Position numbers and translations under genes: made by a program | NCBI GenBank assembly: GCA_020636745.1 | Contig: JACJXH010000001.1 | Span: 186,001 to 250,000, forward strand | Direction of reading: 5' to 3' | Source of the DNA: Lentimicrobiaceae bacterium | GTDB taxonomy: Bacteria > Bacteroidota > Bacteroidia > Bacteroidales > Lentimicrobiaceae | DNA: 64,000 nucleotides | Shown here: in pieces, positions 26,945-36,311 of the stretch | Position numbering within the stretch: position 1 is the stretch's first letter | How the letters are laid out: every line of letters begins with the position of its first letter | The notes under the pieces: generated by a model | Database searches by the model: none | Told to the model about the DNA's origin: nothing | What the model saw: only the letters and a program-made list of their open reading frames with translations

Positions 26945-28165
26945 ATGAAAGTGAAACGCAATTGGAATACGTGTTGCAGGTGTATGTCAGTTTTGCGCCA
27001 TTTGCTTAAATATCTCTTTGTCTTCATCCTTTATATCTTTTTTGTTTCTGTTCCTGCATACAACCAGGTTGTTGATAGCACAACAAAAGTGGTAAGCGTC
27101 AACGGATATGTTAAGGAGTTGCCTTATCTGCAGTTTGTCAATAACAAAACCACTACATTTAACAATATTCTGAACTTGCGTTTGAATTTTGCCGTCAATA
27201 TCTCTAATTCAACAAATATACATCTTGAGATGCGTAACCGGTTGATGTTTGGAGATACTGAATGGGGGACTGGTCAAATCCTGAAATCATTGCAGCAAAA
27301 CAATGGATGGATAAACCTGGGGGCAGCTGCACCGGTGGGCGGCAGCAGAGCAGTAATACATACGATGGCTGATCGCCTTTTCTTTGAGCACAATGCCGGT
27401 AAGTGGCAAATCCGGGCGGGCCGGCAACGCATAAACTGGGGCATAAATCTGGTGAGCAATCCTAATGATCTGTTCAATACATATTCATTTTTCGATTTTG
27501 ACTACCCTGAAAGGCCGGGCGCTGATGCATTAAGAATACAATATTACAGGAGCACGATGTCGCATGTTGAAATGGCTTTTGCGCCTGCTGATCATATCAA
27601 AGATGCAGTAGGAGCTTTCTTATATGCCATCAATCGAAATGGATTTGATATTCAGTTTATTACAGGTTATTATCACAACCGCCTGTCCTTGGGAATGGGT
27701 TGGGCAGGTAATATTCTGAATGCTGGCTTTAAAGGTGAAATCGGGACATTTACCGATATTGAAAAAACGGGCCGTAAGACGAATGTTATAGTATCTCTGT
27801 CGGGTGATTATATGTTTGAGGTTGGATTGTACATGGTAGTTGAAGCTTTGTATAATGGCGGATTTGAATCCGGGGAATATGCTGCTATAGACCTCTATCG
27901 TCCTTTATCTGCCGATAATATCATGTTTTCGGAATATGCATTAACCACCTCTGTTTCTTATCCGTTTTCACCTTTATTGAATGGAACACTCTCTGTCATG
28001 AGCCTGCCTGATATTCATGCATTCTTTATCTCTCCTTCTATAACATGGTCGCTTTTACCTGATGTGGATGCAGTACTTACATCACAAATATTTTCCATTG
28101 GGGGCAGGTCTGGCGAATCAGTTACAGCAAATGCTTTGATTGGTAGTTTGCAATGGTCATTTTAA
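26945..28165 (+). CDS. Outer-membrane beta-barrel protein of the LolA-like operon
   Basis: 406 residues; an internal ATG at 26984 would place the signal peptide (LLKYLFVFILYIFFVSVPAY) nearer the start. The mature protein alternates polar and aromatic strands and ends in the barrel-type terminus LQWSF. The motif GRQRINWGINLVSNPNDLFN near 159 resembles barrel proteins (DUF1302 type) that accompany LolA-like DUF1329 proteins in Proteobacteria. It begins 9 bp after the ATPase gene and is probably the outer-membrane end of the transport chain. Substrate unknown. Confidence 0.75.
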   Translation: MKVKRNWNTCCRCMSVLRHLLKYLFVFILYIFFVSVPAYNQVVDSTTKVVSVNGYVKELPYLQFVNNKTTTFNNILNLRLNFAVNISNSTNIHLEMRNRLMFGDTEWGTGQILKSLQQNNGWINLGAAAPVGGSRAVIHTMADRLFFEHNAGKWQIRAGRQRINWGINLVSNPNDLFNTYSFFDFDYPERPGADALRIQYYRSTMSHVEMAFAPADHIKDAVGAFLYAINRNGFDIQFITGYYHNRLSLGMGWAGNILNAGFKGEIGTFTDIEKTGRKTNVIVSLSGDYMFEVGLYMVVEALYNGGFESGEYAAIDLYRPLSADNIMFSEYALTTSVSYPFSPLLNGTLSVMSLPDIHAFFISPSITWSLLPDVDAVLTSQIFSIGGRSGESVTANALIGSLQWSF

Positions 28166-28515
28166 TGTAAATCAATTAAATGAGATGGAATGATGATTGT
28201 AAAATTCATACCTGAAGGTGCAGGATTATGATTCCCACAAAGTGATTTAACGTTTGGATAATCATACAATAATCATTCTATCAAAGGACTGTTTAGCCTT
28301 GAGGAATGCGTTTTGCTGAAAATGCCGCGGGATGAAGAATCTAAAAAGAGAGATTACAAGTCTGATGCCATAAAGGTTTTATTAAAATGATTATCTTTGC
28401 AAAAAAAAATACAGGAACAGCCATTCTAACAGGAAAATTATAAAACTCTGATTAGCTGGTATTAAAGTCATTTTCTTTTCGCTGCAGAAAAAAAGCAATA
28501 AAATTTTTGCAAAAG
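28166..28515. other. Intergenic region before rpsO
   Basis: 350 bp without a supported gene. A TATCTTTG -7-like box at 28392-28399 lacks a -33 partner. No clear terminator for the transport operon is visible. Confidence 0.45.
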
Positions 28516-28547
28516 GTTGTGCAAATTAAAATATTGTTCTATTTTTG
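28516..28547 (+). promoter_or_regulatory. rpsO promoter
   Basis: GTTG (28516-28519), a 20-nt spacer and TATTTTTG (28540-28547) fit the Bacteroidota -33/-7 pattern; the ATG of rpsO is 35 bp further on. Confidence 0.65.
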
Positions 28548-28582
28548 CAGCCCGTTACAAAAGCTATTAAAATTTTTTTCAC

Positions 28583-28852
28583 ATGTACTTAACTCCAGAA
28601 GTAAAAACCAATATCTTTAGTGCACATGGCAAAAGTGCCAGTGATACCGGCTCAGCAGAAGGTCAGATTGCACTGTTCACCCACAGGATTCAGCATCTTA
28701 CGGGCCACCTTAAGATCAACAGGAATGATCTCGTTACCGAGCGTTCACTTGTAAGATTGGTAGGAAAACGCAGAAGGTTGTTGGATTATCTGAAGGAAAA
28801 AGACATCGAACGTTACAGAGAAATCATCAAGAAATTGAATATCAGGAAATAA
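28583..28852 (+). CDS. rpsO: 30S ribosomal protein S15
   Basis: 89 residues, the exact usual length. The conserved core DTGSAEGQIALFTHRIQHLT, HLKINRNDLVTERSLVRLVG and KRRRLLDYL is unmistakable. S15 binds 16S rRNA early in assembly of the small subunit. It is followed by pnp, the conserved rpsO-pnp order of most bacteria, but a strong terminator separates them here. Confidence 0.97.
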   Translation: MYLTPEVKTNIFSAHGKSASDTGSAEGQIALFTHRIQHLTGHLKINRNDLVTERSLVRLVGKRRRLLDYLKEKDIERYREIIKKLNIRK

Positions 28853-28878
28853 GTTCTGGTATCATCCGATACTTTAAA

Positions 28879-28906
28879 AGAGGCAATTTTGTAATTGCCT
28901 CTTTTT
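28879..28906 (+). terminator. Terminator after rpsO
   Basis: Perfect 10-bp stem AGAGGCAATT (28879-28888) / AATTGCCTCT (28893-28902), loop TTGT, then T-run to 28906. Confidence 0.9.
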
Positions 28907-29028
28907 GTTTCCTTATGGGTTAATTTTTTTTGTGTTTACCAACCCTATTCAATTTTAGCGTAATTTTGTGCCCGTTTAGGCGGATGTTCCGCTGTGGGTA
29001 CAACCACCATTTTTTCAATATATTAGAT

Positions 29029-31161
29029 ATGCAAGGAATCGTAAAAACCTTTGACATTGGAGACGGAAGGACCGTTTCTATCGAAACCGGCCGTTTGGCC
29101 AAGCAGGCGGATGGTTCCGTCGTCGTCAGAATGGGCGACACCATGCTTCTGGCAACTGTAGTATCACGCAAAGAAGCAGCCGAGAATGTTGATTTTATGC
29201 CACTTTCGGTTGAATACCGTGAGAAATATGCCTCATCAGGCCGCTTCCCCGGCGGTTTCTTTAAAAGGGAGGCCCGCCCTTCAGATTACGAAGTACTGAT
29301 TGCGCGCCTTGTCGACAGAGCTTTACGTCCTCTTTTCCCGGATAATTTTCATGCAGAAACTCAGGTTATTATTACCCTGATTTCTGCCGATAATGATATT
29401 TTACCTGATGCACTGGCTTGTTTGGCAGCATCGTCAGCAATTGCGGTGTCTGACATTCCTTTCCATGGCCCGATCTCTGAAGTACGGGTAGCCCGCATCA
29501 ATGGTGCTTTTGTGGTAAATCCGCCTATCAGCGCCCTGGCTTCTGCCGATATTGATATTATGGTAGCAGCTTCAATGGACAATATTATGATGGTGGAAGG
29601 CGAAATGAAAGAAGTTTCAGAAGCTGATATGATTGACGCGCTGAAATTTGCTCACGAAGCCATTAAACTGCAGTGTCAGGCCCAAATTGAACTGGCTGCA
29701 ATGGTGGCCAAGGCTAACCCCAAACGTGAATATAACCACGAAACTAATGATGAAGAGTTGCGCGAGAAGGTGAAAGCTGCTACTTATAGCAAGGTTTATG
29801 AAATTGCCAGCAACCCTACTTCAAAACATGAACGCTCTGAAGCTTTTGCAGCTGTAAAAGAAGAGTTTATTGCTTCATTGCCTGCAGAAGAAGCTGCAGA
29901 AAAGGCTTATATGATCAGTCGCTACTATCATGATGTTGAAAAAGAGGCTGTAAGGAACGTTATTCTTGACAAGCGCCAGCGCCTTGATGGACGCAAACTG
30001 GATGAAATCCGCCCCATTTGGTGCGAAGTTGATTATTTGCCAAAAGTTCACGGGTCTGCTATTTTTACACGCGGCGAAACCCAGTCCCTTACCACTGTTA
30101 CCCTGGGAACTAAACTTGATGAACAATTGATTGATGGTGTGGTCATTGAAGAAAAAATAAACTTCATGCTGCACTATAATTTCCCGCCATTTTCAACTGG
30201 TGAAGTAAAGAGAATGATGGGTACAAGCCGTCGCGAAATCGGACATGGAAACCTTGCTATGCGCGCACTTAAGAGTATGTTGCCCGGCCCGGATGAAAAT
30301 CCATACACCATTCGTGTAGTGTCTGACATCCTTGAATCTAACGGTTCTTCGTCAATGGCCACTGTGTGTGCTGGTACCATGGCGCTGATGGATGCAGGTG
30401 TTAAACTGAAAAAACCGGTTTCAGGTATTGCCATGGGTTTGATTTCAGACTCAAAAACCGGCCGTTTTGCAGTTTTAAGTGATATTCTTGGTGATGAGGA
30501 TCATCTTGGTGACATGGACTTTAAAGTTACCGGTACCCGCGATGGTATTACTGCATGCCAAATGGATATTAAAGTTGACGGACTTTCTTTTGAAGTGCTT
30601 TCTCAGGCTCTTGCCCAGGCACGCGCCGGTAGAATGCATATTCTTGACGAAATTGCCAAAACCATTACAACCCCTCGTGAAGATTATAAGCCTCATGTGC
30701 CCCGTATCGTTAAAATGACAATTCCTAAAGAATTTATTGGTGCCGTAATTGGTCCTGGTGGAAAAGTTATTCAGGAAATGCAGCGCGAAACAGGATCAAC
30801 TATCGTTATTGAAGAGGTTGGTGAATTTGGGAAAATTGATATTGTTTCTGCTGACAAAGCGTCTATTGATGCTGTTATCGAAAAAATAAAACGAATTGTG
30901 GCTATCCCTGAAATCGGAACTGTTTATCACGGAACTGTAAAAAACATTACAACCTTTGGTGCTTTTGTTGAAGTACTTCCCGGAAAAGATGGTCTCCTGC
31001 ATATTTCTGAAATAGATTGGACCCGCCTGAAAGATGTTGAAAGTGTATTAAAAGTGGGCGATCAGATTGATGTTAAGTTAATTGAAATCGACGCTAAAAC
31101 CGGTAAACTTAAACTTTCACGCAAAGTATTGCTTCCAAAACCTGAACCAGATAATAAATAA
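29029..31161 (+). CDS. pnp: Polyribonucleotide nucleotidyltransferase (PNPase)
   Basis: 710 residues from the ATG at 29029, which begins MQGIVKTFDIGDGRTVSIET as in other PNPases; an open frame continues upstream to a TTG at 28930 without PNPase-like sequence. Two RNase PH domains (to about 540) include GGFFKREARPSDYEVLIARL and MLHYNFPPFSTGEVKRMMGT; then a KH domain (FIGAVIGPGGKVIQEMQ near 565) and an S1 domain (GTVYHGTVKNITTFGAFVEV near 627). PNPase degrades mRNA phosphorolytically from the 3' end. Confidence 0.96.
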   Translation: MQGIVKTFDIGDGRTVSIETGRLAKQADGSVVVRMGDTMLLATVVSRKEAAENVDFMPLSVEYREKYASSGRFPGGFFKREARPSDYEVLIARLVDRALRPLFPDNFHAETQVIITLISADNDILPDALACLAASSAIAVSDIPFHGPISEVRVARINGAFVVNPPISALASADIDIMVAASMDNIMMVEGEMKEVSEADMIDALKFAHEAIKLQCQAQIELAAMVAKANPKREYNHETNDEELREKVKAATYSKVYEIASNPTSKHERSEAFAAVKEEFIASLPAEEAAEKAYMISRYYHDVEKEAVRNVILDKRQRLDGRKLDEIRPIWCEVDYLPKVHGSAIFTRGETQSLTTVTLGTKLDEQLIDGVVIEEKINFMLHYNFPPFSTGEVKRMMGTSRREIGHGNLAMRALKSMLPGPDENPYTIRVVSDILESNGSSSMATVCAGTMALMDAGVKLKKPVSGIAMGLISDSKTGRFAVLSDILGDEDHLGDMDFKVTGTRDGITACQMDIKVDGLSFEVLSQALAQARAGRMHILDEIAKTITTPREDYKPHVPRIVKMTIPKEFIGAVIGPGGKVIQEMQRETGSTIVIEEVGEFGKIDIVSADKASIDAVIEKIKRIVAIPEIGTVYHGTVKNITTFGAFVEVLPGKDGLLHISEIDWTRLKDVESVLKVGDQIDVKLIEIDAKTGKLKLSRKVLLPKPEPDNK

Positions 31162-31219
31162 TGTAACTATTACAGATTTTTTACGTAAAAGGGTTCACTG
31201 TTAAAATTATTGGCAAAAA

Positions 31220-32083
31220 ATGAGGCAACTAAAAATTACAAAGCAGGTTACCAATCGCGAAACTGCATCACTCGACAAATACCTTCAGGAAATTGGCAAG
31301 GTAGAACTGATTACAGCTGATGAAGAAGTGGCATTGGCTCAAAAGATCAAACAGGGAGATCGTGCTGCGCTTGAAAAACTGACCAAAGCAAATCTTAGAT
31401 TTGTGGTTTCTGTTTCAAAACAATATCAAAATCAGGGGTTAAGTCTTCCTGACTTAATTAATGAAGGCAATCTCGGACTTATCAAAGCTGCCCAGCGTTT
31501 CGATGAAACCAGAGGATTTAAATTTATTTCTTATGCTGTTTGGTGGATTAGGCAATCAATTTTGCAGGCTTTAGCTGAACAATCGCGTATTGTAAGGCTG
31601 CCTCTCAACAAAATTGGGTCTATCAACAAAATTAACAAAGCTTACGCTAAACTTGAACAAGAGTATGAGCGTGAGCCAAATTTTGATGAAATTGCCGGGT
31701 TGCTCGAAATAAGTGAGAATGAAGTTAAGGAATCTATGCGGAATTCGGGGCGCCATGTTTCTATGGACGCACCACTCGTACAGGATGAAGATAATAACAT
31801 GTACGATGTATTGCGTAGCGACGACGGCCCAACTCCGGAAACAGAGCTTCTTTATGAATCACTTCGCAAGGAAATTGAAAGGGCTGTTTCAACCCTTACC
31901 CCGCGCGAAGCCGATGTTATCAGGCTTTATTTCGGTCTTGGTGGCGAACATCCGCTTACCCTCGAAGAAATTGGCGAACGTTTTGACCTTACCCGCGAAC
32001 GCGTGAGGCAAATCAAGGAAAAAGCCATCCGGAGGTTGAAACACACTTCACGGAGCAAAATCCTGAAAACTTATCTGGGATAA
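31220..32083 (+). CDS. rpoD: Primary RNA polymerase sigma factor
   Basis: 287 residues. Region 1.2-2 runs from SLDKYLQEIGKVELIT through NLRFVVSVSKQYQNQGLSLP and FKFISYAVWWIRQSILQALA; region 3 follows, and region 4 ends TREADVIRLYFGLGG, LTLEEIGERFDLTRERVRQI. The short form lacking the N-terminal acidic region is the rule for Bacteroidota primary sigma factors, which read the TTTG / TAnnTTTG promoters found throughout this window. A strong terminator follows. Confidence 0.93.
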   Translation: MRQLKITKQVTNRETASLDKYLQEIGKVELITADEEVALAQKIKQGDRAALEKLTKANLRFVVSVSKQYQNQGLSLPDLINEGNLGLIKAAQRFDETRGFKFISYAVWWIRQSILQALAEQSRIVRLPLNKIGSINKINKAYAKLEQEYEREPNFDEIAGLLEISENEVKESMRNSGRHVSMDAPLVQDEDNNMYDVLRSDDGPTPETELLYESLRKEIERAVSTLTPREADVIRLYFGLGGEHPLTLEEIGERFDLTRERVRQIKEKAIRRLKHTSRSKILKTYLG

Positions 32084-32091
32084 AAATTACA

Positions 32092-32119
32092 AGAGCGGAC
32101 TTACCTCCGCTCTTTTTTT
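32092..32119 (+). terminator. Terminator after rpoD
   Basis: Perfect 8-bp stem AGAGCGGA (32092-32099) / TCCGCTCT (32106-32113) followed by a T-run. Confidence 0.9.
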
Positions 32120-32156
32120 GTAAAAAAAATACCATTAAGAAGGGATAGAAAAAATC

Positions 32157-32612
32157 ACCACTAAGGCACTTAGACCACTGAGATGCACTAAGGAAAAGAT
32201 ATAATAGGTATTACAGTGATTAACTTAGTGGCCCTTTGTGTCCTCAATATCTAAGTGGTTAAAAAAAAGCTACCACTAAGGCACTAAGATCACTGAGATG
32301 CACTAAGGAAAGGATATAATCCATGCAGTATTGCAGACATTAACTTAGTGGCCCTTTGTGTACTCAGTGTCTAAGTGGTTTTAAAAAGCTACCACTAATA
32401 TCACTGAGATGCACTAAGGAAAGGATATAATCCATGCAGTATTGCAGACATTAACTTAGTGGCCCTTTGTGTACTCAGTGTCTTAGTGGTTAAAAAATTG
32501 CTAATCATGCACATATATCACATAGATGCACAAAAAAAACTACGATATTTGTGTAACAACAATGCAACTGGAAAACTTAGTGGCTCTTAGTGCCCTTAGT
32601 GCCTTAGTGGTT
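32157..32612. repeat. Tandem array of about 110-bp hairpin repeats (CACTAAGG type)
   Basis: Four units: 32157-32260, 32272-32380, 32391-32491 and a degenerate one at about 32500-32612. Each starts ACCACTAAG and ends CTAAGTGGTT or CTTAGTGGTT, so its ends are inverted and it can fold into a long imperfect hairpin around a core with GGATATAATCCATGCAGT. Within the arms CACTAAGG and CACTGAG recur about every 12 bp. Units 2 and 3 are identical over about 80 bp (32290-32371 and 32401-32482), so duplication was recent; unit 3 lacks 8 bp of its left arm. The array ends 16 bp before the GxxExxY gene. Confidence 0.85.
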
Positions 32613-32628
32613 TGAAAAATCTCAAAAA

Positions 32629-33039
32629 ATGATAACTCAAAAATACATAAACGACATTGCTTATAAGATTGTAGGCAGCGCAATTGAAGTACATAAATAT
32701 CTTGGTCCAGGTTTACTGGAATCCGTATATCATAAATGTATGATTGAAGAATTATCAGACGCTGGTTTTTTTGTCCAATCACAGTTATACGTGCCGATTA
32801 AATACAAAAATAAAAATTTAGGTGGTGTACTTAAACTTGATCTTTTGGTGGAAAATCTTGTAATTGTTGAATTAAAAGCTGCCGATATTATGATTCCTTT
32901 GTATAGGGCTCAGTTACTTTCCTATCTTAAACTAACTGGTAAGCCTAAAGGGTTATTGATCAATTTTCACAGTGAAAATATTGTTGAACAGATGGTTCCG
33001 ATGGTTACTGAGGAATTTTCAAAATTACCAAGGGCATAG
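32629..33039 (+). CDS. GxxExxY protein (PD-(D/E)XK nuclease-like fold)
   Basis: 136 residues. The family name motif is GLLESVY (28-34); the PD-(D/E)XK core follows with Asp71 in LKLDLLVEN and Glu81-Leu-Lys83 in IVELKAAD, plus Gln95 in YRAQLLSYL. These match the metal-binding and catalytic residues of the nuclease superfamily, so a DNA- or RNA-cutting role is plausible, though the family's function is not known to me. The gene begins 16 bp after an array of hairpin repeats and ends a small accessory island between rpoD and rpe. Confidence 0.85.
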   Translation: MITQKYINDIAYKIVGSAIEVHKYLGPGLLESVYHKCMIEELSDAGFFVQSQLYVPIKYKNKNLGGVLKLDLLVENLVIVELKAADIMIPLYRAQLLSYLKLTGKPKGLLINFHSENIVEQMVPMVTEEFSKLPRA

Positions 33040-33279
33040 TAATTACCTGGTGCATGTAATGTTATTTAGGCAATAGTTATTGTTTGAGATGTTATCGAAA
33101 GAGGGAATAGTCACTAAACGATAAGTGCTGAACCCGGGGGAGCTTACTCATCTCACTTTTGCAATTATAAAATTTCATGATATATTGTATTGCTCGTAAC
33201 TGTTACGACGGTTACACGGTTGAAAAACAATTAACTTTATTCATAAAAAATACTGTACTTTCGCATAAAAAACAGAAAT

Positions 33280-33939
33280 ATGAGTCCGCATTTGATCGCC
33301 CCTTCCTTACTTTCAGCAAATTTTGCCCGTTTGGGCGAAGATATTGAAATGCTCAACCAAAGCGAAGCCGACTGGTTTCACATTGATGTTATGGACGGGG
33401 TTTTTGTTCCTAACATCTCTTTTGGGATGCCGGTGATCAAAGCTATTGGGAAGGCAGCCACCAAACCTCTTGACGTACATCTCATGATTGTTCAGCCGGA
33501 GCGGTATTTTGAAACATTCCGCGACCTGGGAGCCACTTACCTGAGTATTCATTTTGAAGCGGTGACCCACCTGCACCGGGCGGTTCATCAGATTAAGGAG
33601 TTAGGTATGAAAGCCGGAGTAGTAATGAATCCTCATTCAAATGTTACGCTTCTCGAAGATATTATTGAGGATTTGGATTTGGTTCTTCTTATGTCAGTGA
33701 ATCCAGGCTTTGGTGGCCAAAAATTTATCGAAGGAACTTACCGGAAAATAGAAAAATTAAAAACCTTAATCGTGTCAAAAAATGCCCGGGCACTGATTGA
33801 AATTGACGGAGGTGTGGATTTGAAAAATGCCCCCGCACTTATTCATGCAGGTGCTGATGTGCTTGTTGCCGGCAACACAATATTTTCCTCGGAAAATCCC
33901 CGGGAAACAATTGCCAGACTAAAAACGCCGGTGAAATAA
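33280..33939 (+). CDS. rpe: Ribulose-phosphate 3-epimerase
   Basis: 219 residues. TIM-barrel signatures are all present: IAPSLLSANFARLGED at the start, WFHIDVMDGVFVPNISFG (metal-binding His and Asp), LDVHLMIVQPERY, VLLMSVNPGFGGQKFI and EIDGGVDLKNAP. It interconverts ribulose-5-phosphate and xylulose-5-phosphate in the pentose phosphate pathway. The convergent nitroreductase gene ends 8 bp downstream. Confidence 0.95.
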   Translation: MSPHLIAPSLLSANFARLGEDIEMLNQSEADWFHIDVMDGVFVPNISFGMPVIKAIGKAATKPLDVHLMIVQPERYFETFRDLGATYLSIHFEAVTHLHRAVHQIKELGMKAGVVMNPHSNVTLLEDIIEDLDLVLLMSVNPGFGGQKFIEGTYRKIEKLKTLIVSKNARALIEIDGGVDLKNAPALIHAGADVLVAGNTIFSSENPRETIARLKTPVK

Positions 33940-33947
33940 GACTATAT

Positions 33948-34568
33948 TTATTCAATAAATTCAATCACCTCACTGAGTATCTTTTTAGACTTTCTTGCCG
34001 GAGCCCCAAATGGCTTGCCTATTGCCACAAATGTTACAAGACTCCAGGGGGCTTCAATTTTAAGTAATTTTTCAAGGCCGGGCTTAGCAATCATGGGGGC
34101 ACTCATCCAACATGCACCATACCCCAAATCAACAGCCGAAAGCAGTATATTTTGAACGGCGGCGCCGGCAGTTTGCAAATCCGGCCGGTTTCGCATCTTT
34201 TCTATTTCTTCATGCGAAAGCTCAATACCTGTTTCCATTACCGAAACAGAAGGTTTCATGATAAGGGCTATTAAAGCGGGCGCATCCTCGAAAAATGTGG
34301 AATACCATTCAAATCTGGATAAAAAGGAGCGGTTTACATCCTCTTTGTCTTTCACCGGAAGGCTTGAAATAGTATCTGAAACCGCCTTTGCCATTGATTT
34401 GAGTAATGCCTGATTGGTAATGACCAGAAATTTCCAGGGTTGAGAATTATTGATGCTGGGGGCTAGTGCAGCCCGCCTTACCATCTCTTTTAAAACTTCA
34501 GGTTTTACCATTTCATCCGTAAAACTTCTTACACTTACCCTGTTTTCTATTGTTTGAACTAGTTCCAT
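33948..34568 (-). CDS. Nitroreductase-family FMN protein
   Basis: 206 residues. The family pattern is NRVSVRSFTDEMVKPEVLKE and AALAPSINNSQPWKFLVI at the N-terminus (FMN phosphate contacts) and LSAVDLGYGACWMSAPMI near 147. Such proteins reduce nitro compounds, quinones or other acceptors with NAD(P)H. The substrate cannot be named. It is a single gene, convergent with rpe. Confidence 0.85.
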   Translation of the reverse strand: MELVQTIENRVSVRSFTDEMVKPEVLKEMVRRAALAPSINNSQPWKFLVITNQALLKSMAKAVSDTISSLPVKDKEDVNRSFLSRFEWYSTFFEDAPALIALIMKPSVSVMETGIELSHEEIEKMRNRPDLQTAGAAVQNILLSAVDLGYGACWMSAPMIAKPGLEKLLKIEAPWSLVTFVAIGKPFGAPARKSKKILSEVIEFIE

Positions 34569-34684
34569 CTGCGTGAATTTACTGGTTTATACAAAGATCA
34601 GAAATATCTTCATTCATAATTTTGGAAACATAAAAATAATATATTTGTAAAGATAAAACCCCGAATGCAAAATCCCCTAATGTT

Positions 34685-36154
34685 ATGAGCAAAGAATTAG
34701 AGCAACTATTACCATCAAGATTGTGGTATTATTTCCAGGAAATCTGTAAAGTACCACGTCCTTCTAAAAAAGAAGAAAAAATTGCGGAATTTATTGTTTC
34801 TTTTGGTAAAAGTCAGGGCTTGGAAACTATTGTTGACCAAACCGGAAATGTGCTAATCAGGAAACCGGCTACCCCCGGATTTGAAAGCAGAAAATCTGTT
34901 GTACTTCAGAGTCACATGGATATGGTATGTGAGAAAAATTCCGATACTTTGCATGATTTTGACATTGATCCAATTCAACCATTTATTGAAGGTGAGTGGG
35001 TAAAAGCTAAAGGAACTACGCTTGGCGCTGACGACGGTATTGGCATTGCCGCTCAGTTAGCCTTACTGGAATCTTCCGATCTTCAACACGGCCCCATTGA
35101 GTGCTTATTTACAGTTGACGAAGAAACAGGGTTAACCGGGGCTTTTGGCCTGAAACCTGATTTGTTGAAAAGCAAAATCTTGCTGAATCTGGATTCGGAA
35201 GACGAAGGGGAAATCTTTATTGGTTGTGCTGGTGGTAAAGATACCCTCATCAGTATGAACTATTCCAAAGTGCCGGTAGGTTCAGGTTTTACGGGTTATG
35301 TTGTAAAAGTCAGCGGACTTAAAGGAGGCCATTCCGGTGATGATATCAATAAAGGACTTGGTAATGCAAATAAAATTCTCAACCGTTTATTATGGGAAGC
35401 AAATCGCCGGTTTGAAATGCGCCTGTCTCAGTTTAACGGAGGTAACCTTCGGAATGCTATTGCTCGCGAAGCTATGGCCATCGTTACTGTCCCGAAAAGA
35501 TTTATGGCAGAGTTTGAGCAGTATGTAATTGATTTTGGACGTACTGTTAAAAATGAGTTAAAAGTGACAGAACCAGGCCTGAATGTTCAGTTTAAATCAA
35601 CCGATTTGCCCGATTATTTATTTGATGTGGCTACGCAGGAGAGACTTCTTAATGCACTCTATGCCTGCCCTCATGGAGTCATTGCTATGTCTGCAGATAT
35701 TCCAAACTTTGTTGAAACTTCTACCAATCTGGCTTCTGTCAAAACATTTGACAATAAAATAGAAATTACAACCAGTCAGAGAAGTTCAGTGGAATCTGCC
35801 AAAGACAATATCGGAAATATGGTTGTGGCTGTTTTCAATCTTGCCGGTGGTAAAGCTGTTCATACCGATGGATACCCCGGATGGACTCCTAACCCAAGGT
35901 CAGAAATTCTGGAAATTTCAAAAATAGCCTATCAAAAACTGTTTGCCACCGAGCCTAAAGTTCTGGCGATTCATGCAGGCCTTGAATGTGGACTGGTTGG
36001 TGAGAAATATCCTGGGATGGATATGATATCCTATGGGCCAACCATTAAAGGAGCACATTCTCCTGATGAAAGATTAAAAATCGATACTGTTCAAAAATTT
36101 TGGGATTTGACGCTCGAAATTTTACTGAATGTTCCCAACGTGGAAAATGCATAA
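34685..36154 (+). CDS. pepD: Cytosolic dipeptidase, PepD type (M20C)
   Basis: 489 residues, as in E. coli PepD (485). Zinc-binding motifs are QSHMDMVCEKN near 79, TLGADDGIGIA near 117 with the bridging Asp, DEETGLTGAFGL near 147 with catalytic and zinc Glu, and the C-terminal GPTIKGAHSPDERL. It hydrolyses dipeptides such as Xaa-His in the cytoplasm. A terminator follows it. Confidence 0.93.
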   Translation: MSKELEQLLPSRLWYYFQEICKVPRPSKKEEKIAEFIVSFGKSQGLETIVDQTGNVLIRKPATPGFESRKSVVLQSHMDMVCEKNSDTLHDFDIDPIQPFIEGEWVKAKGTTLGADDGIGIAAQLALLESSDLQHGPIECLFTVDEETGLTGAFGLKPDLLKSKILLNLDSEDEGEIFIGCAGGKDTLISMNYSKVPVGSGFTGYVVKVSGLKGGHSGDDINKGLGNANKILNRLLWEANRRFEMRLSQFNGGNLRNAIAREAMAIVTVPKRFMAEFEQYVIDFGRTVKNELKVTEPGLNVQFKSTDLPDYLFDVATQERLLNALYACPHGVIAMSADIPNFVETSTNLASVKTFDNKIEITTSQRSSVESAKDNIGNMVVAVFNLAGGKAVHTDGYPGWTPNPRSEILEISKIAYQKLFATEPKVLAIHAGLECGLVGEKYPGMDMISYGPTIKGAHSPDERLKIDTVQKFWDLTLEILLNVPNVENA

Positions 36155-36162
36155 AATATTTA

Positions 36163-36186
36163 TACGGCTCCGAGAGGGGCCGTTTT
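36163..36186 (+). terminator. Terminator after pepD
   Basis: Stem ACGGCTCC (36163-36170) / GGGGCCGT (36175-36182) with one G-T pair, loop GAGA, then T-run. Confidence 0.85.
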
Positions 36187-36311
36187 TATTATCACTTAAT
36201 GGAGCTGCCTGGCGTAATAAATAGAATAAAAGTTTACTTTACTGGTAAAATGTTTTAAGTTTGTTATTCAAAAGCGTATGTTTTTATCTTTCCCTAACAA
36301 AATTCTCTGTC

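Noticed and set aside
32157..32612. CRISPR array
   Set aside because: Units are long self-complementary hairpins joined by 10-11 bp, without uniform repeats and unique spacers, and no cas genes are present.
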